Source: Arthrobacter sp. CDRTa11
Lineage (GTDB): Bacteria; Actinomycetota; Actinomycetes; Actinomycetales; Micrococcaceae
DNA: 64,000 bases
NCBI RefSeq assembly: GCF_026427775.1
Contig: NZ_CP044532.1
Span: 3,720,001-3,784,000, forward strand
Direction of reading: 5' to 3'
In this document: one piece after another, positions 39,343 through 48,066 of the stretch
Layout of the letters: the number at the start of each line of letters is the position of its first letter
Numbering within the stretch: the stretch's first letter is position 1
Notes under the pieces: generated by a model
What the model was told of the DNA's origin: nothing
Database searches by the model: none
What the model saw: the letters and a program-made list of their open reading frames with translations, nothing else
Made by a program: the position numbers and the translations under genes

Positions 39343-39849
39343 TTAGCGCTTGGAGTACTGCTGAGCCTTGCGGGCCTTCTTGAGACCGGCCTTCTTACGC
39401 TCGATGACGCGGGCGTCGCGGGAGAGGTATCCGGCCTTCTTCAGGATGGCGCGGTTGTTCTCGACGTCGATCTCGTTCAATGAACGGGCAATGCCGAGGC
39501 GCAGGGCACCGGCCTGGCCGGAGATGCCGCCACCGTGAATACGGGCGATGACATCGTAGGCGCCGTCAAGATCGAGGATCTTGAAGGGCTCGTTGACGTC
39601 CTGCTGGTGAAGCTTGTTCGGGAAGTAGTTATCCAGCGCACGGCCGTTGATGGTCCACTTGCCGGAGCCCGGCACAACGCGGACACGGGCAACGGCTTCC
39701 TTGCGGCGGCCGACAGCTGCGCCGGCAACGGTCAGGGCCGGACGCTCCTTCTTGGGCGCAGCTGCCTCGGCAGCTCCGCTTTCCGAGGTGTAGCTGGTCA
39801 GGGTTTCCTCGGCCTCAACGGCCTCGGTGGTCTCTTCGTTCTGAGCCAC
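39343..39849 (-). CDS. rpsI: 30S ribosomal protein S9
   Basis: 168 residues. The uS9 core runs from about residue 40 ([27 protein letters not shown]) to the basic C-terminal tail [17 protein letters not shown], which reaches the P-site tRNA. The first 38 residues form an acidic, Thr/Ala/Glu-rich extension that is typical of Arthrobacter and its relatives. It lies 38 bases downstream of rplM and the two form one operon. Confidence 0.97.
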   Translation of the reverse strand: MAQNEETTEAVEAEETLTSYTSESGAAEAAAPKKERPALTVAGAAVGRRKEAVARVRVVPGSGKWTINGRALDNYFPNKLHQQDVNEPFKILDLDGAYDVIARIHGGGISGQAGALRLGIARSLNEIDVENNRAILKKAGYLSRDARVIERKKAGLKKARKAQQYSKR

Positions 39850-39887
39850 GGTTCTCCTTGTATAGATAAGTTGTTTGGTGGCCAGGA

Positions 39888-40331
39888 CTACTGGGCGACC
39901 TGGGTGATTTCGAAAGTCTTGGGCTGCTGGGCGGCGTGCGGGTGCTCAGCACCGCGGTACACCTTCAGCTTACCCAGCTGCTGTGCAGCGAGGGAGTTCT
40001 TGGGGAGCATGCCCTTGATGGCCTTCTCAACAGCGCGGACCGGGTTTGATTCCAGCAGTTCCGCGTAGTTGACGGAGGTCAGGCCGCCCGGGTAACCGGA
40101 GTGGCGGTAAGCCCGCTTCTGCTCCAGCTTGGCGCCGGTCAGGGCAACCTTTTCAGCGTTGATGATGATGACGAAGTCGCCCATGTCCATGTGGGATGCA
40201 AAGGTGGCCTTGTGCTTGCCGCGCAGCAGGATTGCGGTCTGGCTCGCAAGACGACCAAGGACAACGTCTGTGGCGTCAATGACGTGCCACTGGCGGTTGA
40301 TATCGCCGGGCTTCGGGGTGTACGTACGCAC
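39888..40331 (-). CDS. rplM: 50S ribosomal protein L13
   Basis: 147 residues from a GTG at 40331 ([20 protein letters not shown]), the standard L13 start. The site ACGAGGCA lies 7-8 bases upstream. The frame continues 15 codons further without support. [20 protein letters not shown] and [20 protein letters not shown] are family signatures. The leader from the promoter at about 40540 is close to 200 bases. Confidence 0.97.
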   Translation of the reverse strand: MRTYTPKPGDINRQWHVIDATDVVLGRLASQTAILLRGKHKATFASHMDMGDFVIIINAEKVALTGAKLEQKRAYRHSGYPGGLTSVNYAELLESNPVRAVEKAIKGMLPKNSLAAQQLGKLKVYRGAEHPHAAQQPKTFEITQVAQ

Positions 40332-40534
40332 GGTTTTTGCCTCGTTCTTATTCTGGCGTTCTTGTTTAGGTGTCACTCAAGCGTGTGCACCTACTATCTA
40401 TGCGCTACCGGAACAGAGGTGAGGGCTCCATGTAACCAGTCATCCTGAAGTCCCGAATGTGCTCGTTGAGTAGTCATCCTGCAACCGGATTCTCAAGCGG
40501 GCACGCATCATCGAGAAAGGACACGCACAACGAC
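40332..40534 (-). promoter_or_regulatory. Long rplM-rpsI 5' leader with a repeated 10-mer
   Basis: About 200 bases separate the likely transcription start from the rplM GTG. On the minus strand the 10-mer CAGGATGACT occurs twice (40472-40481 and 40438-40447, 34 bases apart). Leaders of ribosomal-protein operons often hold autoregulatory RNA folds. No specific known L13 leader could be recognised, so this is only a candidate region. Confidence 0.35.
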
Positions 40535-40539
40535 TACCA

Positions 40540-40569
40540 ATATTAGCGTGAACCGGGCGTCAGGGTCAA
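40540..40569 (-). promoter_or_regulatory. Probable rplM-rpsI promoter
   Basis: On the minus strand TTGACC (40564-40569) and TAATAT (40540-40545) are 18 bases apart, a near-consensus housekeeping promoter. It faces away from the prepilin peptidase gene starting at 40629. Confidence 0.7.
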
Positions 40570-40628
40570 AATGGGGTAGCCGGATGCTCCACCGCAACCC
40601 GCCGGCCTGACAAAAGCAAGGGGACTCA

Positions 40629-41294
40629 ATGATTTCTTTGGCCAATGCCGGTCACATAGATCCCCTGCTTGTGGCAGGGTTCGCGTTCCTGGGACTCATT
40701 CTTTCACCCCTGACCGAGCTGTTGATCGCCAAAGCGCTCCCCCGCCTCGGCGGCTTGCCCGGCACCCGCTCCAGAATCGCGACGGCGGCTGTCACCGCCG
40801 TTGCCTGCGCCGCCTTTGCGTTGAGGTTTAGGGCAGAACCCATACTGCCGGCCTTTATCCTTCTTGCCGTCCTGGGCGTCCAGCTGGCGAGAATTGATAT
40901 TTCGCTTCATCTGCTGCCGAATCCGCTGGTTCTATTCCTGCTTGTGGGCGGACTTTCGTTATTCCTGGCATCCCTTTTTGCCGAAATACAGGTGGCCGGC
41001 ATCCTCAGGGCAGCCGCCGGCGCCGCAATTTTGTTCGCGATCTACCTGATTCTCGCGATTATTTCCCCCGGCGGCATCGGAATGGGTGACGTCAAGCTCG
41101 CAGGACCGATTGGGCTCTACTTGGGGTACCTAGGCTGGAGCCAACTGCTATACGGGGGCCTTCTGGGCTTTGTCCTGAACGGTGTTGTCACCTTGGTTGT
41201 TGTGCGGAGGAACCGCATTGAACGGGCGTCAGAGGTGGCCCATGGCCCCTCCATGCTCGCTGCGGCGGCCGGCATCGCACTTTTTATGCAGTAA
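40629..41294 (+). CDS. A24 prepilin peptidase (TadV/CpaA-type)
   Basis: 221 residues, almost all hydrophobic, six to seven spans. The two catalytic aspartates are Asp90 in ARIDISLHLLPNPL and Asp154 in the GMGDVKLAG motif. It lacks the N-methylase domain of PilD, as in the short TadV/CpaA group. It cleaves the leaders of Flp, TadE and probably TadG in the membrane. AAGGGGA precedes the ATG. It is the only prepilin peptidase in the window although two complete pilus loci follow. Confidence 0.9.
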   Translation: MISLANAGHIDPLLVAGFAFLGLILSPLTELLIAKALPRLGGLPGTRSRIATAAVTAVACAAFALRFRAEPILPAFILLAVLGVQLARIDISLHLLPNPLVLFLLVGGLSLFLASLFAEIQVAGILRAAAGAAILFAIYLILAIISPGGIGMGDVKLAGPIGLYLGYLGWSQLLYGGLLGFVLNGVVTLVVVRRNRIERASEVAHGPSMLAAAAGIALFMQ

Positions 41295-41344
41295 GAACAC
41301 GGCCTCAAACCCCCTACTAGGCCGCCAACCCCAGCCACATCCAA

Positions 41345-41438
41345 GTAGTACTCTCCGCGACGGGCTCCTTCTTTCTGAGTACCCGCCCGACGGTTCCGAG
41401 TAGGCGCCCAAAACCTGCCCCAGAAACTCGAGTACTAC
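41345..41438. promoter_or_regulatory. Cluster of GAGTAC-type sites upstream of flp1
   Basis: A 9-bp inverted repeat GTAGTACTC (41345-41353) and GAGTACTAC (41430-41438) brackets two half-sites, GAGTACC (41377-41383) and GAGTAGG (41398-41404). A further AGTACTC lies in the flp1 hairpin loop at 41794-41800. The spacing and repetition suggest an operator region for the pilus genes. No known regulator is assigned. Confidence 0.4.
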
Positions 41439-41570
41439 TACGCATTGTTGCGAAGAACCCCGAATGACAATCTCTTCTTAGCGAAGTCCAGCCGCTAAGG
41501 AATTATGGGGGCAGCTGGAAATTCGTTGAAAAGAAACATTCAATCAATTCATCGAATTAAGGAAATAGAA

Positions 41571-41765
41571 ATGACTTCTCTTATGGTCTCAATGACTGCT
41601 TTCATCGCCGGCGTCAAGGATCGTTTCACCCGCGAAGAAAAGGGCGCAACGATGGTGGAGTACGGCATTATGGTCGCCTTCATCGCAGTACTCGTCATGG
41701 CTGCAGTGCTTGTCCTCGGCCCGAAGATCGCCGCCCTCTTCACTTCCGTCTCCAACGCCATCTAG
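41571..41765 (+). CDS. Flp-type pilin 1 (Tad locus 1)
   Basis: 64 residues from the ATG at 41571, with AAGGAAA upstream. The leader ends at Gly25, followed by the Flp cleavage motif ATMVEY (Glu at +5, Tyr at +6). One long hydrophobic helix (GIMVAFIAVLVMAAVLVLG) follows, then a short polar end. It is the main shaft subunit of a Tad pilus after cleavage by the A24 peptidase. A second near-identical pilin follows after a hairpin. Confidence 0.93.
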   Translation: MTSLMVSMTAFIAGVKDRFTREEKGATMVEYGIMVAFIAVLVMAAVLVLGPKIAALFTSVSNAI

Positions 41766-41779
41766 AACTTGCTGGCCAG

Positions 41780-41820
41780 CCGGCGGCGGCCAAGTACTCG
41801 TGAAACTTGGCCACCGCTGG
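41780..41820 (+). terminator. Stem-loop after flp1 (partial terminator or mRNA stabiliser)
   Basis: A 16-bp stem (one A-C mismatch and one G-T pair) with a 9-base loop lies 15 bases after the flp1 stop. No U-tract follows, so readthrough to flp2 and tadE is possible. Confidence 0.65.
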
Positions 41821-41884
41821 CACAGGGAGCTTCCAGAAACATTCAGCACCCACCTTGGCTTTGCTTTATCCAAAGGAACACAAA

Positions 41885-42079
41885 ATGATCGCTTTGATTG
41901 CCACTATTAGTTCCGTTCTATACACCGCCAAGGCGCGGCTAAAGTCCGACGAAAAGGGCGCAACCATGGTTGAGTACGGCATCATGGTCGCCTTTATCGC
42001 AGTAATCGTCATGGCTGCAGTCATTGTCCTGGGCCCGAAGATCGCCGACCTCTTCACTTCCGTTTCCAACGCTCTCTAG
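41885..42079 (+). CDS. Flp-type pilin 2 (Tad locus 1)
   Basis: 64 residues from the ATG at 41885, with AAAGGAA upstream. It has the same Gly25/ATMVEY cleavage site as pilin 1 and an almost identical helix; the leader sequence differs (MIALIATISSVLYTAKARLK). This points to a recent pilin duplication with leader divergence. It may be a second major subunit or a dose-increasing copy. Confidence 0.93.
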   Translation: MIALIATISSVLYTAKARLKSDEKGATMVEYGIMVAFIAVIVMAAVIVLGPKIADLFTSVSNAL

Positions 42080-42088
42080 GTCGGCAGC

Positions 42089-42130
42089 GGGCTCCGGTTG
42101 TGGATGCTAATCCCACCACCGGAGCCCTTT
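42089..42130 (+). terminator. Stem-loop with short T-tract after flp2
   Basis: GGGCTCCGG (42089-42097) pairs with CCGGAGCCC (42119-42127), with further pairing of TGTGG/CCCAC inside, and TTT follows. It lies 9 bases past the flp2 stop. It could attenuate transcription into tadE and the assembly genes. Confidence 0.65.
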
Positions 42131-42171
42131 CACTATCCATACAAGTAATCGGACATGCTGGGGAGACCGTC

Positions 42172-42579
42172 ATGAAGTCACGCAGGAAGGAACGAGGCGC
42201 CGTAGCGGTTGAGATGGCGATTGTCCTCCCACTACTGCTGCTGATCCTCTTGGGAATCATCGAGTTCGGGCGCGTCTACAACGTCCAGGTCTCCCTGACC
42301 CAAGCGGCCCGCGAAGGCGCCCGCCACGCAGCAATTCATCATCACAAAGCAACCCTCGACGTCGAAGGGACTGCACTCGGAGCAGCGCCGTCCCTCGCAG
42401 GGTTGAGCGTTACGGTCTCGGACAACGCCAGCAGCTGCCCCTCAAGCTCCGATGTCAAGGTAACCACCAACGTGACCTTGCCGTCACTTACCGGCTTTCT
42501 TGATGCCGGTTTCTTCGGTGCCCCTGGCATCTTCCCATTGACACTAACTGGAGTAGGGGTGATGAGATGCGGTGGCTGA
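42172..42579 (+). CDS. TadE-family minor pseudopilin (Tad locus 1)
   Basis: 135 residues from the ATG at 42172, with GGGGAGA upstream. The short leader is cut after Gly9 before AVAVEMAIVLP (Glu14 at +5). The membrane helix IVLPLLLLILLGIIEFGRVY and the beta-rich tail carry two cysteines. TadE proteins are minor subunits needed to start Tad pilus assembly. Its last 13 bases overlap the start of the TadG-like gene, and the C-terminal CGG ending is shared with the locus 2 copy. Confidence 0.9.
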   Translation: MKSRRKERGAVAVEMAIVLPLLLLILLGIIEFGRVYNVQVSLTQAAREGARHAAIHHHKATLDVEGTALGAAPSLAGLSVTVSDNASSCPSSSDVKVTTNVTLPSLTGFLDAGFFGAPGIFPLTLTGVGVMRCGG

Positions 42580-43622
42580 CGCCGGCTTCTCGATGGACCA
42601 GAAATTCTCCCGCGGCGGCTGAAAGCCGTGAGCGGGGAGCCGCCAGCGTGATGGTCGCCGTACTGCTTGTGGCGTTGTTAGGCTGTGCTGCCCTGGCCGT
42701 GGACGTAGGGGCCATGTACTCCGAAAAGGCCCAGCTGCAAAACGGCGCCGATTTTTCTGCGCTGGCGATCGCCGGGGACTGCGCCAATGGAAGCTGCGGC
42801 GACTACATGGCAACAGGCAACGGGTTGGCCAACGGGAACGCAAACGACACTTCCAGCGGAATCGCCGCCATAACCTTCCCCAGTACTACCACGGTCCGGG
42901 TTGAAACGAACGCCCGCGAGGCAGGGTCCGGAGACGACCACTTCTCCCTTTTCTTTGCCCGGGTTATGGGTATGGACACGGCCAACATTACGGCTGTTGC
43001 TGTGGCTTCCTGGGGGGCGCCCTCGGCAGCAACGACCCTGCCCTGGACCATCAGCCAATGCGTCTTCGAAACCTACTTGTCAGCAAGTCAGCTCTCTGAG
43101 TTGCATTCCACGGGAACCTTCACCGGCGACCCCATTCCGACGCGCATCCTCCTCCGCTATGACCAGAACGTACCTACCTTTCCAGGTTGCGCAGCAGACA
43201 ACGGCTACGCGCCCGGTGGTTTCGGCTGGCTGGACATGGATAACGGATGCTCGGCGGATATTGACATCGCTAACTTGGAAGTCGGCAGCAATCCAGGCAA
43301 CGACCTTCCCAATGTTTGCAACAGCATAATATCCACGTTGCGTGACGAACCGGTGCTAATCCCGCTCTTCTCCGAGGCTACGCAGAATGGCCAAAAAACC
43401 CGCTATGAGCTTGAAGGGTTCCTGGCTTTCCAGGTCACAGGCTTCAAGTTCGGCGGCGGACCTTCGCTAACGCAACTCGATCCGTTGGCGCCCAATTGCG
43501 ACGGAGGAAACTGCCGAGGTATTCAGGGCTACTTCACCCGTTTTGTTTCAGTTGCAGAAGGCATCAGTTCGACGGGCAGCGTGCCCAATTTCGGGGCCAC
43601 CGGGGTGTTCCTGACGGAATAA
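42567..43622 (+). CDS. TadG-like Flp assembly protein (Tad locus 1)
   Basis: 351 residues. The N-terminal Tad segment RGAASVMVAVLLVALLGCAALAVDVGAMYSEKAQLQNGAD (about 23-62) is a membrane anchor with the TadE/G motif. The rest is extracytoplasmic. It shares with the locus 2 paralogue a block GGFGWL...C...I...G..PGND.P..C that probably forms disulfides. TadG is a large minor pilin-like subunit, perhaps tip or surface-anchor. It overlaps tadE by 13 bases. Confidence 0.85.
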   Translation: MRWLTPASRWTRNSPAAAESRERGAASVMVAVLLVALLGCAALAVDVGAMYSEKAQLQNGADFSALAIAGDCANGSCGDYMATGNGLANGNANDTSSGIAAITFPSTTTVRVETNAREAGSGDDHFSLFFARVMGMDTANITAVAVASWGAPSAATTLPWTISQCVFETYLSASQLSELHSTGTFTGDPIPTRILLRYDQNVPTFPGCAADNGYAPGGFGWLDMDNGCSADIDIANLEVGSNPGNDLPNVCNSIISTLRDEPVLIPLFSEATQNGQKTRYELEGFLAFQVTGFKFGGGPSLTQLDPLAPNCDGGNCRGIQGYFTRFVSVAEGISSTGSVPNFGATGVFLTE

Positions 43623-43671
43623 CGGAGCAGTACTTTATCCCACCACTCACGTCTATGAAGGAGTTACTGAA

Positions 43672-44445
43672 GTGAAATCACGCCTACTGGGAGGCTTAGC
43701 TGCATTAGTATTGGCAGTCGTTGGAGCAATTCTCCTCTTTGTTTACGTACAAGGTGCGGCAGCCCGCGCCCAGGCAGGACTTGAACCCGTCAATGTCCTC
43801 GTCATCACTGAACGCGTTCCGGTCGGAACGAAGATCTCGGAACTCACCGGAAAAGTAAAGTCTGAGGCCATTCCGAAGTCCGCTGTTCCTGAGGGTGCTC
43901 TGGAATCCCTGGACGGACAGGACGGAAAGGTCACCGCGGTTGGCCTTGAGCCTGGTGAGCAACTGTTGGCTGCCCGCCTGGTGGACCCGCGCGATCTGGT
44001 GCCAGGAACGGTGCCGGTCCCTGACGGTATGGAGGAAGTGACGTTCCTGCTGACGCCTGAACGAATCCTCGGGGGCAGGCTTGAGGCCGGCGACACGGTA
44101 ACTGTCTACTCGTCTTTCGAGACCGAGGATGCTGTCGGAGCGGATTCCTCTGTACCCCCTGAGATCCGTGGTTGGAAACAGTCCACCGGCCTGCTGTTCC
44201 ACGATGTCCTGGTCACCGCTGTTCAGAAAGCAGCACCGGAAACAAAGAGCAGTTCCGACCCGAATTCCTCAGGCAAAGCCGTGGAAATGCCCAACGGCTC
44301 CGCCTTCATCACCGTGGCCAGGAGTGACGCTGACGCCGCAAAGATGGTCTTCGGCGCAGAATTCGGCACCCTCTGGCTGGCTAAGCAAACCGACACCACG
44401 GCCAAGACGGATCCACCTGTCACAACCTTCGGGGGGCTGTACTAA
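43672..44445 (+). CDS. cpaB: RcpC/CpaB-family pilus assembly protein (Tad locus 1)
   Basis: 257 residues from a GTG at 43672 with GAAGGAG upstream. A signal anchor (LLGGLAALVLAVVGAILLFVYVQG, about 4-27) is followed by an SAF domain (VNVLVITERVPVGTKISE) and an RcpC beta domain. In Gram-negatives CpaB is linked to the secretin. Here no secretin gene is expected, so it probably works at the outer membrane face of a monoderm cell. Its stop shares a base with the cpaE start. Confidence 0.85.
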   Translation: MKSRLLGGLAALVLAVVGAILLFVYVQGAAARAQAGLEPVNVLVITERVPVGTKISELTGKVKSEAIPKSAVPEGALESLDGQDGKVTAVGLEPGEQLLAARLVDPRDLVPGTVPVPDGMEEVTFLLTPERILGGRLEAGDTVTVYSSFETEDAVGADSSVPPEIRGWKQSTGLLFHDVLVTAVQKAAPETKSSSDPNSSGKAVEMPNGSAFITVARSDADAAKMVFGAEFGTLWLAKQTDTTAKTDPPVTTFGGLY

Positions 44446-45644
44446 TGAGCCGGTTTGTAGCCATCACCGCAGTACGTGATTTTGAGGGGCGTGTTCGTCA
44501 GGCAATCACCGGGGCGCTCCACGGAGAGCTGGAGACCCTTTCTCCCGAAGTGCTGACAGGCGGACCCGACGATGTGTTCAAGCAACTCAATGGGGCACCG
44601 CCCGAGGTACTGATCCTCGGTCCAGGAGTCCATCCTGACGAAGCCCTAAAGCTGGCCACGGTATTCGATCTTCAGTATCCCGAAATCAGCCTACTTCTGA
44701 TTGCCGAACCGAGCCCGGAACTCGTATTGCGCGCCATGCACTCAGGCATACGGGACGTGGTCACATCCGAGATCGGTGTCAACGAGCTTCGCGTGCTTCT
44801 CGAACGGGCATGCCTTGCATCCGCAAGCCGGCGCCGTGGAATGGGGCCCGCCGCTGAAGGAGGCCAAGACCGGGGAAGAGTCATAGCCGTGATGTCGCCC
44901 AAGGGGGGCGTCGGCAAGACCACCGTTGCGACGAACCTGGCCATCGGACTGGGAAAAGTAGCTCCGATGAGCGTGGTGATCGTAGATCTGGATCTGCAGT
45001 TTGGGGATGTAGCCTCGGGTCTGCTTCTGGAGCCTGAGCATTCCATCACTGATGCGGTTCACGGGGCAGCCTCCCAGGACTCCATGGTCTTGAAAGCGTT
45101 CCTCACCGTTCACCCCGCCGGCATCTACGCACTGTGCGGCCCCAAGAACCCAGCTGAATCGGACTACATCACCGCGGACCACGTAAGCCGGCTGATCAAC
45201 CAACTGGCCAGCGAGTTCAAGTACGTGGTGGTGGATACGGCTCCGGGACTGGGCGAGCACTGCCTGGCCACACTTGAGCAGGCAACGGATGGCGTGTGGG
45301 TTTGCGGGATGGATGTGCCCAGCATTCGCGGGATGCACAAGTGCTTCGGAGTCCTCAGGGAACTGCAGCTTCTTCCCCAAGGCAGGCACACCGTACTGAA
45401 TTTTGCCGACCGTAAAAGCGGTATCTCCGTACAGGACGTCGAAGCAACAATTGGCGTACCAGTTGATGCAGTGATTCCTCGCTCCCGGACACTACCGTTC
45501 TCAACCAACCGCGGCGTACCTGTACTTCAGAGCAACACCAGGGATTCAGCTTCTAAAGGGCTGAAGAAGCTGGTAGATCGTTTCGATCCGGCCTGGGTTT
45601 CTTCCACACACAACAAACAGCACCGACGGGTGGTTGTCTCATGA
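44445..45644 (+). CDS. cpaE: TadZ/CpaE-type ParA-family ATPase (Tad locus 1)
   Basis: 399 residues. An N-terminal receiver-like region (about 1-130) lacks an obvious phospho-acceptor loop. The MinD/ParA domain begins at [21 protein letters not shown] (about 145-165, deviant Walker A), with [19 protein letters not shown] (switch I) and [16 protein letters not shown] (Walker B). TadZ proteins position the pilus machine in the cell. It overlaps the cpaF start by four bases. Confidence 0.93.
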   Translation: MSRFVAITAVRDFEGRVRQAITGALHGELETLSPEVLTGGPDDVFKQLNGAPPEVLILGPGVHPDEALKLATVFDLQYPEISLLLIAEPSPELVLRAMHSGIRDVVTSEIGVNELRVLLERACLASASRRRGMGPAAEGGQDRGRVIAVMSPKGGVGKTTVATNLAIGLGKVAPMSVVIVDLDLQFGDVASGLLLEPEHSITDAVHGAASQDSMVLKAFLTVHPAGIYALCGPKNPAESDYITADHVSRLINQLASEFKYVVVDTAPGLGEHCLATLEQATDGVWVCGMDVPSIRGMHKCFGVLRELQLLPQGRHTVLNFADRKSGISVQDVEATIGVPVDAVIPRSRTLPFSTNRGVPVLQSNTRDSASKGLKKLVDRFDPAWVSSTHNKQHRRVVVS

Positions 45645-47110
45645 GGCTTTCAGATCGCCTGTCAAAGTCAAATGGCAAGGATGAGGTGTCCACGCAACCA
45701 GGACCCCAGGCGGAGCCAGCGGTAACGGGTCAGGATCAGTTTTCGCCCCCAGCGCCGCCCTCCCCACCTTCTGTTCAGGGAATGCTTTCAGCCTCACCTG
45801 CCGGCCCCACAGCTCCCGTGGTGGACGCCTTGGCCGGGCTCAAACAACGGGCCGCCCAAGCGCTGTTCGAACGTATGGGCACCCGCTTTGGTGACGCGAC
45901 GTCATCGGAGGATGGGCTCCGCAGCAAGGCCGTGGAGGAACTCTCAGCAGTCATCGACCAGGAACAGGTTCCGCTGTCTCCTGAAGAGCGGCGCCGGCTG
46001 ATCCGCGAGATAGCCGACGAAGTGATGGGGTACGGCCCGCTGCAACGTCTGCTGGAGGATCCTTCAGTGACTGAAATTATGGTCAATCGGTTCGATCAGA
46101 TTTACATCGAACGCCATGGGCACCTCACGTTGACCACCGGGCGATTTAGCTCCGACGATCACCTGAGGACCGTCATCGAGCGAATAGTGTCCCGGGTTGG
46201 GCGCCGAATCGATGAAAGCTCGCCCTTGGTTGACGCAAGGCTTGAAGACGGATCCCGCGTGAATGCGATTATCCCTCCTCTTGCCGTCAATGGGCCCTCC
46301 CTCACCATTCGAAAGTTCAGCCATGTGCCCTTGACGGTGCAGAACCTGATCGAATGGGGTTCCATCACCCCGGAGATGGCTGAGTTGCTCAGCGCCTGTG
46401 TGCGTGCCAGGCTCAACATCATCGTCTCGGGCGGAACAGGCACAGGCAAGACGACGTTGCTCAATGTGTTGTCTTCCTTCATCCCTGAAGATGACCGCAT
46501 CGTGACCATTGAAGATGCCGTAGAGCTCCAACTTCAACAGGAGCACGTTGTCCGCCTGGAAAGCCGGCCACCGAATATTGAGGGCAAGGGCGCAGTCGGT
46601 ATCCGCGATCTGGTCCGCAACTCGCTTCGTATGCGCCCAGACCGAATCATCGTTGGTGAAGTACGTGGTGGAGAGTCGCTGGACATGCTCCAGGCCATGA
46701 ACACCGGTCACGACGGCTCATTGTCAACCGTCCATGCCAATTCTCCCCGTGATGCAATAGCACGTCTGGAAACACTGGTGCTGATGGCTGGCATGGACCT
46801 GCCTCTTCGGGCCATTCGCGAGCAGGTTTCATCCGCTGTCGACTTGATAGTTCAAGTCACCCGTTTACGGGACGGATCCAGGCGCGTCACTCACGTGACG
46901 GAGGTCCAGGGAATGGAAGGCGACATCGTCACGCTGCAAGACGCTTTCCTCTTCGACTATTCCGCGGGGATGGACGCACAAGGGCGGTTCCTTGGGAAAC
47001 CCATTCCTACTGGCATACGCCCACGATTCCTGGATCGCTTCGCGGAACTCGGGATCGGAGTCTCGCCTTCTGTGTTCGGGGCTGCAGTTACACCGATGGG
47101 GCGGCGATAG
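45641..47110 (+). CDS. cpaF: TadA/CpaF-type secretion ATPase (Tad locus 1)
   Basis: 489 residues. After a Pro-rich N-terminus (about 10-50) comes the CpaF N-domain, then [20 protein letters not shown] (Walker A, about 260-280), the Asp box around [33 protein letters not shown] (Walker B) and the His box [16 protein letters not shown]. It is a hexameric ATPase that drives pilus extension and probably retraction at the membrane. It is very similar to the locus 2 copy. Confidence 0.95.
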   Translation: MRLSDRLSKSNGKDEVSTQPGPQAEPAVTGQDQFSPPAPPSPPSVQGMLSASPAGPTAPVVDALAGLKQRAAQALFERMGTRFGDATSSEDGLRSKAVEELSAVIDQEQVPLSPEERRRLIREIADEVMGYGPLQRLLEDPSVTEIMVNRFDQIYIERHGHLTLTTGRFSSDDHLRTVIERIVSRVGRRIDESSPLVDARLEDGSRVNAIIPPLAVNGPSLTIRKFSHVPLTVQNLIEWGSITPEMAELLSACVRARLNIIVSGGTGTGKTTLLNVLSSFIPEDDRIVTIEDAVELQLQQEHVVRLESRPPNIEGKGAVGIRDLVRNSLRMRPDRIIVGEVRGGESLDMLQAMNTGHDGSLSTVHANSPRDAIARLETLVLMAGMDLPLRAIREQVSSAVDLIVQVTRLRDGSRRVTHVTEVQGMEGDIVTLQDAFLFDYSAGMDAQGRFLGKPIPTGIRPRFLDRFAELGIGVSPSVFGAAVTPMGRR

Positions 47111-47112
47111 CG

Positions 47113-48054
47113 ATGGACGGCCCCGTAGTGTTCATACTGGCGATTGCACTATGCCTCATAGCAATCGTTCTGGTGATTTTCGTCGTTTTCAAGCCCCGCT
47201 ATGGTTCCATTCCCGCCGAGCGGAGGCGCCCGAGCACAGAACCAGACAAATCAACTATGTCTAGGATGTCGCAGTCGGCGGTCACAGCGGTGGACAGTGT
47301 GATTGGTGATTCCGGAGGTCCTTACAACCGGGAAGTTCTTTTCAACGCAGGTGTAAAGATGGCGCCAGCCGACTTTACCGTAGGGGTTGCCGTTGCTTCG
47401 ATCCTCGTGGCTGCCTTTGCAGCCCTCCTGACGCATCCCATCATCGGCGTCCTCGTCGGCGCCGCGACTCCTTTCCTGGCAAAAGTGGCCCTGAATATCC
47501 TCAGGGACAGACGTCGAGGCAAGTTTGAAGAACAGTTGACCGATACAATTCAGATGCTCGTTGGTGGGCTGCGTGTGGGGCATAGCGTCCTACGCTCCGT
47601 TGAGGCGGCAGCTCAGGAAGCTGATGCCCCAACTTCCGAGGAATTCCTGCGCATTGTGAACGAGACCAGGATCGGTAAGGACGCACGTCAGGCCTTCGAA
47701 GATGTCGCCGATCGAATGGACAGCGAAGATTTCCGCTGGATCGGGCAGGCGATCCAGATCAACCGTGAAGTAGGCGGCGATCTCGCCGAGGTGCTCGACC
47801 AGGTGGCCGGAACCATTCGTGAACGCAGCGAGATTAAAGGCCAAATTCGATCCCTTAGTGCAGAAGGAAAGATGTCAGCCTACGTGCTGATGGCAATGCC
47901 TGTCGGTGTGGCTTTCATCCTCGCCATTATCAATCCTGGTTACCTCAACGTATTCGTGCAGCATCCAATAGGCCTCGTGATGCTCGTGGGCGCGCTTCTG
48001 ATGTTCGCCGTCGGCGGCTTCTGGATGAGCCGCGTCATCAAGATTAAGTTCTAG
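47113..48054 (+). CDS. TadB-type inner-membrane platform protein (Tad locus 1)
   Basis: 313 residues. An N-terminal span (VFILAIALCLIAIVLVIFVVF), a pair of spans near 90-130, and a C-terminal pair near 250-310 flank a T2SSF (GspF-like) domain. Key segments are LRVGHSVLRSVEAAAQE and FRWIGQAIQINREVGGDLAE with REVGG, found in both loci. It is the membrane platform on which the CpaF ATPase acts, paired with TadC. Two bases follow the cpaF stop. Confidence 0.92.
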   Translation: MDGPVVFILAIALCLIAIVLVIFVVFKPRYGSIPAERRRPSTEPDKSTMSRMSQSAVTAVDSVIGDSGGPYNREVLFNAGVKMAPADFTVGVAVASILVAAFAALLTHPIIGVLVGAATPFLAKVALNILRDRRRGKFEEQLTDTIQMLVGGLRVGHSVLRSVEAAAQEADAPTSEEFLRIVNETRIGKDARQAFEDVADRMDSEDFRWIGQAIQINREVGGDLAEVLDQVAGTIRERSEIKGQIRSLSAEGKMSAYVLMAMPVGVAFILAIINPGYLNVFVQHPIGLVMLVGALLMFAVGGFWMSRVIKIKF

Positions 48055-48066
48055 GGGGAACAGCAA

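Noticed and set aside
44445..44840. CpaE N-terminus as a true response-regulator receiver
   Set aside because: The fold is receiver-like, but no clear phospho-acceptor Asp loop with the matching Lys is seen. This is usual for TadZ/CpaE proteins.
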